A stretch of DNA of 64,000 bases from PALSA-693 sp963834725 (GTDB lineage: Bacteria > Actinomycetota > Acidimicrobiia > Acidimicrobiales > Palsa-688). The notes under the pieces are model-generated. The model saw nothing but the letters and a program-made list of their open reading frames with translations. It did no database searches and was not told the origin of the DNA. Both the position numbers and the translations under genes were made by a program. Position 1 is the first letter of the stretch; each line of letters begins with the position of its first letter. This document shows positions 59,449 through 64,000 of this stretch, one piece after another. The stretch lies in contig CAWICN010000001.1 of the NCBI GenBank assembly GCA_963834725.1, forward strand, positions 868,001 to 932,000, given 5' to 3'.

Positions 59449-59633
59449 CGGCGCGTCCTTGGTGGCACATCCTGAGCGTGCCCGTCCTGAGTGAGTGCCC
59501 TGACGGCCGCCCGGGTGGCCCATCCTGACGGCGCACCTTGAGCGAGGTGCCCAGCCGGCCACCAGTCCGTCCAGGACCCGGATGGTAGGGTCGCCGACGC
59601 GATGCTGCCCGACGATCGCCCGGAGGGGATCAC

Positions 59634-60779
59634 ATGCACTGTGGCGTGATGGTGACCGGCTACAACCAGGGGGACTGGCCTCGGCTCCTGGCCGGCGACT
59701 ACGACCGGCCGCCCGACATCGCGGACTACGTCAACATGGAGAACACCCTGGCCGGAGGTGCGCTGGTCGAACCGCTCGGATTCGACTCTATCTGGGCGAC
59801 CGAGCACTACGGATCGGCCTACTCCATGCAGCCCAATCCGTTGCAATGGCTGGCTTACTGGGCCGGGCGGACCAAACGGGTGGATGTCGGCACTGCGGTG
59901 ATCGTGGCCCCCTGGTGGAACCCCGTGCGACTGGCGAGCGAGATCTCCATGCTCGACATCCTCCTTGGTGGACGCCGGCTGCATCTCGGTATTGGACGCG
60001 GGGTGTCTCCCCACGAGTACGCCTCATTGGGCGTGCCCATCGAGGAGTCGCATACTTATTTCTATGACGTGGTCAATGCCATCCGCACGGCCGACGGAGC
60101 CGAGCGCTTCACGTTCGACGGCCAGGTCTTCAAGATTCCTCCGACCACCATCCGGCCGCAGGCGCGGCACAAAGGCGATCTCACGACCAACATCAAGGCC
60201 GCGTTCACCACCGAGACATCAGCCCGTCTGGCGGCCGAAAACGGACTGGGCCAGATGTTTGTGTCCGGCGAGGATCTCGGCGTTATGACCACGAAGGTAG
60301 GGAAGTTCAACCAGATCCGGGCCGAGCTCGGGCTTCCCCCTGATCAACCCACGACGCTGCTCTGGATGTACTGTGCCGAAACGGCCAGCGCGGCGGAGGA
60401 GGGGTGGGAGTACTTCCACAATCAATTGCTGGCTGCCCGGCACCATTATTTCGAGTGGAACAATCCGGGCTTTGCGGGGATCAAGGGCTACGAGGACTAC
60501 GCGGCGCGGCCGACGGCGGACGTGGGCCGGGCCGATACCGGTGCAGTGGTGCGCCCGGCCGCCCAGCCGATCGGAACCCCTGATGAGATCATCGACAAGA
60601 TTAAAACCGTGCAATGGGCGATCAGCCTGGAGACGCTCGTGATCCACTATTTCTACGGTGGTATGCCGCTCGAGAAGGCGAAGCGGAGCCTGCAGCTGTT
60701 TGCCGAGAAGGTGCTTCCCGAGGTGCACGCCATGGAAACGCCGATCAATCCGGCTTCCCTGGGACGGCCCGCGAGCTGA
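59634..60779 (+). CDS. LLM-class flavin/F420-dependent oxidoreductase
   Basis: 381 residues of the luciferase-like fold: MHCGVMVTGYNQGDWPRL, LGFDSIWATEHYGSAYSMQPNPLQWLAYWAGRTKRVDVGTAVIV, WWNPVRLASEISMLDILLGGRRLHLGIGRG and a C-terminal VQWAISLETLVIHYFYGGMP. The HYG and GIGRG blocks fit the alkanal monooxygenase-like group that uses reduced FMN or F420. An insertion around residues 160-200 replaces the usual strand. The ATG has CGGAGGGG upstream. No partner flavin reductase is nearby. Confidence 0.9.
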   Translation: MHCGVMVTGYNQGDWPRLLAGDYDRPPDIADYVNMENTLAGGALVEPLGFDSIWATEHYGSAYSMQPNPLQWLAYWAGRTKRVDVGTAVIVAPWWNPVRLASEISMLDILLGGRRLHLGIGRGVSPHEYASLGVPIEESHTYFYDVVNAIRTADGAERFTFDGQVFKIPPTTIRPQARHKGDLTTNIKAAFTTETSARLAAENGLGQMFVSGEDLGVMTTKVGKFNQIRAELGLPPDQPTTLLWMYCAETASAAEEGWEYFHNQLLAARHHYFEWNNPGFAGIKGYEDYAARPTADVGRADTGAVVRPAAQPIGTPDEIIDKIKTVQWAISLETLVIHYFYGGMPLEKAKRSLQLFAEKVLPEVHAMETPINPASLGRPAS

Positions 60780-60965
60780 GGTTCTCGCTGGGACCGGTCA
60801 CCTGATGTCACGGTCCCGACGAGGTCCAGGTCTGAGCGCCAGCCGGATCTACGGCGACGGTACGGTAAACACCGGGCGACTGGACGGAAAAGAGCCGGCG
60901 ACCGGACGGAAAAGACCCGGGTATCCGGATTGGGCGATAGGGCGGGGCGGCTATGGTGGCCCGTC

Positions 60966-61955
60966 GTGGGCACGATGGTCACCGACGCGGTGGTCGATTC
61001 AGATCCCGGAGGCCTGTTGGTGCAATGGAGCCTCGATGGCGACGACGTTGGCGTCGACATCGGCGTCGGTAGGAGCCCGGATGCCATCGACCACGTCCAC
61101 AGCCTGACGGTGGAGGCCGGTCGGCGCTCGGCCCGCATCGACGATCCCGGGCCGGGAACCGGGCGTCACTTCGTCTCGGTGGCGCCGCACGGCGGGGGCG
61201 GTGGCGTCGTCGCCGCCGAACGACGGGTGCTGTTCGAGGGCGTGACCAACTTCCGGGACCTGGGCGGCTATCCCACCACCGACGGGCGCCGGACCCGTTG
61301 GGGCCGGGTATTCCGCTCCGATGCGCTGCACCGCTTCACACCGGAAGACCGCCAGCGCTACGAGGCGCTTGGGCTGCACGCCGTCTACGACCTGCGGGGG
61401 GACGAGGAACGCGACCGGCATCCCAACCCCTTCCCCTCGATTCAGATGGCTCTGCTGTCGCGCCCCTATGGGGCCTCACCGCCGGATCGCTCCGACCGCC
61501 GGGACGCCGACGCGGGCGAGCAGGCGCTGCGCCAGATGTACACAGGCTTGCTGGCCAATGGGGGCCCAACGTTCGGCCGCTTGCTCAACCGCCTTGCTGA
61601 GCGTGCATATCTTCCGGCCGTGATCCACTGCACGGGCGGCAAGGACCGCACCGGGATGACCGCCGCTCTGCTGCTCGAAATGCTCAGGGTGCCACGCCAC
61701 CAGGTGCTCGACGACTACGAGCTGACCTCGCGGTACCGGCTGCGCGAGCATCAGACCGAGTCCTACGAGAACATGCTGGCGGCCGGCGCCGCGCCCGAGG
61801 CGGCCGCCGCCTTCCTCGGGGCTCCGCGCTGGACGATGGCAGGGGCGTTGCAGGAGCTCGATGACAGATACGGCGGCATCGACGGCTATCTGACCGGGCC
61901 GGCCGGGATGACGGTGGCCACCCTCGAGCAGCTTCGGAGCGCACTCGTCGACTGA
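60966..61955 (+). CDS. Tyrosine-protein phosphatase (MptpB/Tyr_phosphatase_3 type) with N-terminal Ig-like domain
   Basis: About 329 residues. The catalytic P-loop is AVIHCTGGKDRTGMTAALLL (HCX5R with the Lys-Asp seen in MptpB-like enzymes), preceded by RVLFEGVTNFRDLGGYPTTDG and YDLRGDEERDRHPNPFP, the family's acidic and basic loops. MptpB-like proteins act on phosphotyrosine or phosphoinositides. The ~85 residues before RVLFEG look like a small beta domain (LLVQWSLDGDDVGVDIGVG). GTG 60966 or ATG 60975 is the start. Confidence 0.88.
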   Translation: MGTMVTDAVVDSDPGGLLVQWSLDGDDVGVDIGVGRSPDAIDHVHSLTVEAGRRSARIDDPGPGTGRHFVSVAPHGGGGGVVAAERRVLFEGVTNFRDLGGYPTTDGRRTRWGRVFRSDALHRFTPEDRQRYEALGLHAVYDLRGDEERDRHPNPFPSIQMALLSRPYGASPPDRSDRRDADAGEQALRQMYTGLLANGGPTFGRLLNRLAERAYLPAVIHCTGGKDRTGMTAALLLEMLRVPRHQVLDDYELTSRYRLREHQTESYENMLAAGAAPEAAAAFLGAPRWTMAGALQELDDRYGGIDGYLTGPAGMTVATLEQLRSALVD

Positions 61956-61984
61956 GGGAGACGCACCGGTCGGGTCGGCATCAC

Positions 61985-62593
61985 TTAAGGGGTCATGAAG
62001 TGAGCCCGCTCCGACTCGCAGACCTCCCGGAAGTGGCAGCCCTGGAGGTGGTCGTTGACGACGCCGAGCGATTGCATGGTGGCATAGACGGTTGTCGGCC
62101 CGACGAAACGGAAACCGTGCTTGCGCAGCTTGGCCGAGAGCGCTTTGGACTCGGGCGTGGAGGCAGGGAGGTCACCCGGGTCCCCGGATCTGCTGCGTTC
62201 GGCCTCATGCTGCCAGAGCAGGCCGGCCAGCGAGATCCCCTGCTCTCGCAGGACGACGGTGGCTCGAGCGTTTGCGATGGTGGCGAGAATCTTGCCCCGG
62301 TGACGGACGATGGCGGCGTCCTGGAGAAGCCGCTCCACGTCTGAGTCGTCGAATCGCGCCACCTGCACGGGATCGAAGGACGCAAACGCCCGGCGGAACC
62401 CGTCGCGTTTTCGAAGGATGGTCAGCCACGACAAGCCGCTCTGGAATCCCTCGAGGCAGACCTTCTCGAACACCCGGTCGTCATCGCCTACCGGTCTCCC
62501 CCACTCTTCGTCGTGGTAGCGCTGGTATTCGGGCGTCGAAGCGCCCCAGGGGCACCGGGCCTGGCCGTCGGCGCCGACCACTACCTCGCTCAT
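61985..62593 (-). CDS. tag: DNA-3-methyladenine glycosylase I
   Basis: 202 residues. Excises 3-methyladenine from DNA. Family features: QARCPWGASTPEYQRYHDEEWG (zinc Cys and catalytic Glu region), FEKVCLEGFQSGLSWLTILRKRDGFRRAF and HGFRFVGPTTVYATMQSLGVVNDHLQGCHFREVC with the zinc His and Cys. Length and motif order fit Tag exactly. Confidence 0.95.
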   Translation of the reverse strand: MSEVVVGADGQARCPWGASTPEYQRYHDEEWGRPVGDDDRVFEKVCLEGFQSGLSWLTILRKRDGFRRAFASFDPVQVARFDDSDVERLLQDAAIVRHRGKILATIANARATVVLREQGISLAGLLWQHEAERSRSGDPGDLPASTPESKALSAKLRKHGFRFVGPTTVYATMQSLGVVNDHLQGCHFREVCESERAHFMTP

Positions 62594-62681
62594 GGCCGGC
62601 CCAGCACGGCCGGCGCCGGCCGATAGCGGCGTTGGCCGGTCAGGAACGGCGGCGGCACCGATGCCGTCGATAGCCGAGTGC

Positions 62682-62975
62682 TCAGGACGATGCGCTCGAT
62701 CGCTTGGCGCGCCTGCGATAGAGCCCCCTCGCCCCCTCGCCGACGAGGCCGCCGATTATCAGGCAGACCAGCAGTCCAACCCAGAGGTGGGTGGTAACGG
62801 TGAAAAACACAAAATGGATGCGGACTCGGCTCGTGTTAAAGGTGATGAAGAGGATGGCGTAGATCAACGCCACTGCCCCTACCGCGAGCCGCACCACCGG
62901 TATACCAGCCACGCGCCGGGTCGGGCGAGGAGTCTGACGATTGACAGAATCGCCGGTGACAGAATCGTCGGTCAT
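62682..62975 (-). CDS. LapA-domain (DUF1049) small membrane protein
   Basis: About 97 residues from ATG 62975 (MTDDSVTGDSVN). Two membrane helices with the LapA pattern: LAVGAVALIYAILFITFNTSRVRIHFVFF and LWVGLLVCLIIGGLVGEGA, with the FNTxxVxIxFxFF strand-helix joint. It ends in a basic tail (RRRAKRSS). LapA proteins act at envelope assembly in proteobacteria; the role in actinobacteria is unknown. Confidence 0.82.
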   Translation of the reverse strand: MTDDSVTGDSVNRQTPRPTRRVAGIPVVRLAVGAVALIYAILFITFNTSRVRIHFVFFTVTTHLWVGLLVCLIIGGLVGEGARGLYRRRAKRSSASS

Positions 62976-63050
62976 GCCCTCGAAGTCTAGGACCGCTCCC
63001 GGGACATTTCGTGAACATTCGGACGCGACCAAGGTTGGGTGGGAACATGA

Positions 63051-63402
63051 TCACCCACGGACCGCTTCCGCGAACGCTCGAAGCTCACCGACAGTGTCGG
63101 GTCCGCCGGGGTTGTAGAGCACGTCGGTAATTCCGGCCGCACCCGCGGCGGCAAAGCGCTCGGCAACTGACTTCGCCTCCCCTGTCCATACTCGGCTACT
63201 CCTGTCTCTCAGCTCTCGTGTCTTGGGCCAGCCGTCCGGTGGCGGCCCCGCGGGGCGTGCCCTGGCGGCCTCGATGGTAGCGGCTGACGTTGGTCAGGGC
63301 CCTCTTCGACGCCGCCGGCGGGCCGCCCGCGGCGCTCGCCGCGGATGCCCACGGGCCGGTTGCCGCCGCGGCAGCGATGTGAAGGCTCGCTGGTCTCACC
63401 AT
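63051..63402 (-). pseudogene. C-terminal fragment resembling an LLM-class oxidoreductase (frameshifted)
   Basis: On the minus strand, ASKRALTNVSRY in one frame continues near 63285 into ATIEAARARPAGPPPDGWPK, then VWTGEAKSVAERFAAAGAAG and ITDVLYNPGGPDTVGELRAFAEAV, ending at a TGA (63051-63053). The last part looks like the final strand and helix of luciferase-like oxidoreductases (GATDVL-NPGGPD-ELRAFAEAV). There is no N-terminal barrel. It is either a truncated gene or one with errors. It is divergent from an intact LLM gene 76 bases away. Confidence 0.45.
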
Positions 63403-63478
63403 TCTCGAACTAAGGTTTCCCCGGTAGGGGGACGGACCGGGTCCGGCCCCGTATGTTCAGCGGTACAGGGAGGCAAGC

Positions 63479-64000
63479 ATGAAGTTCGGAGTCTTCTACG
63501 AGCTGTCGGTGCCGAGGCCGTGGGATCACGAGGCCGAGCGCCAGGTGTACATGAACGCCCTCGAACAGGTGCGCCTGGCCGACGAGCTGGGGTTTGACTT
63601 CGTGTGGGCGGTCGAGCACCACTTCCTCGAGGAATATTCCCACTGCCCGGCTCCGGAGCTGTTTCTCACCGCCTGTGCCATGCAGACGAAGAACATCAGG
63701 GTGGGGCACGGGATCGTGGTGTGCGTCCCGCAGTTCAACCACCCCATCCGGGTGGCTGAGCGGGCGGCGGTCCTCGACATCCTCTCGGGGGGCCGGTTCG
63801 AGTTCGGGACGGGACGGTCGGCGACATGGACCGAGCTCGGTGGGTTCCGCGCCAACCCGGACGTGACCAAGAAGACGTGGGACGAGTTCGTGCACACCAT
63901 CCCGCAGATGTGGATGCAGGAGCGGTTCGGGTACGAAGGTGAATATTTCGGCATGCCGACCCGGGCGGTGCTGCCCAAGCCGTATCAGAAGCCGCACCCA
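63479..64000 (+). CDS. LLM-class flavin-dependent oxidoreductase, N-terminal part
   Basis: 174 codons are inside the window and the gene runs off the right edge. MKFGVFYELSVPRPWDHEAE, VRLADELGFDFVWAVEHHFLEEYSHCPAPELF, IRVGHGIVVCVPQFNHPIRVAERAAVLDILSGGRFEFGTGRSATWTELGGF match the luciferase-like group, with EHHFLEEYSHCPAPE close to bacterial alkanesulfonate/limonene-type enzymes. ATG 63479 has AGGGAGG seven bases upstream. Confidence 0.88.
   Translation, partial: MKFGVFYELSVPRPWDHEAERQVYMNALEQVRLADELGFDFVWAVEHHFLEEYSHCPAPELFLTACAMQTKNIRVGHGIVVCVPQFNHPIRVAERAAVLDILSGGRFEFGTGRSATWTELGGFRANPDVTKKTWDEFVHTIPQMWMQERFGYEGEYFGMPTRAVLPKPYQKPHP

Noticed and set aside
1..64000. tRNA, rRNA, insertion sequences, prophage, known defence islands
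   Set aside because: Looked for on both strands by eye; no cloverleaf with GGTTCGAATCC-like arm, no transposase, integrase, nuclease-helicase defence pair or terminal inverted repeats were recognised.

Overview
The window is high-GC DNA with frequent GTG and TTG starts, ATGA/GTGA stop-start overlaps, several LLM-class (F420/flavin) oxidoreductases, CaiB-type CoA transferase, crotonases, DrrAB-type exporters, a DipZ-type CcdA-thioredoxin fusion and an Rpf-like transglycosylase. This points to an actinobacterium, probably an uncultured Acidimicrobiia-like lineage; that placement is inference. No tRNA, rRNA, CRISPR array, transposase or prophage gene was seen.

Layout. 1-13.2 kb (mostly minus strand): crotonase fragment, Rrf2 regulator, aminotransferase, Rpf-like protein, UvrD-type helicase, Maf, alkyltransferase-like protein, nitroreductase, serine hydrolase, Nudix hydrolase, PutA and a thioesterase. 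About two dozen apparent frameshifts break otherwise intact genes here, which looks like uncorrected sequencing error rather than pseudogenes. 13.2-16 kb: a shortened acyl-CoA synthetase, a GAF/REC protein without a kinase catalytic domain, and an OmpR-type regulator. 16.3-24.3 kb: a type IV pilus operon (PilB, PilC, pseudopilins, a 927-residue Ig-repeat pilin-like protein, a GspG-like pilin) closed by a strong terminator. 25-28.8 kb (minus): FtsH-like protease, DUF429 protein, PilT. 28.9-33.6 kb (plus): HtrA-like protease, isocitrate/isopropylmalate dehydrogenase, amidohydrolase.

33.8-40 kb (minus): a tightly overlapped operon of response regulator, histidine kinase, small membrane protein, ApbE, heme-binding membrane protein, NuoF-like dehydrogenase and ferredoxin, which looks like an NADH-to-cell-surface electron route. 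40-47 kb: ABC exporter, low-molecular-weight phosphatase, DHA2 transporter, carbonic anhydrase, LLM oxidoreductase and an unrecognised 317-residue protein. 47-56 kb: DipZ, crotonase, a TetR regulator divergent from a DrrAB-type exporter, and a DHA2 transporter with its own TetR. 56-64 kb: methyltransferase, Nudix, CoA transferase, carboxymuconolactone-decarboxylase-like protein, LLM oxidoreductases, tyrosine phosphatase, Tag glycosylase and a LapA-like membrane protein.

The most unusual signal is a 65/66-bp tandem repeat family at two separate loci (30.7 kb and 52 kb). Each array ends exactly on the start codon of the next gene. Each unit holds a hairpin whose 3' arm abuts the start codon, and the two loci differ by a compensatory base-pair swap in that stem. 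At 52 kb the units form a chain of 22-codon mini-ORFs, three of them linked to the next by ATGA overlaps. The window is also rich in other tandem repeats, both in-frame inside genes and between genes.
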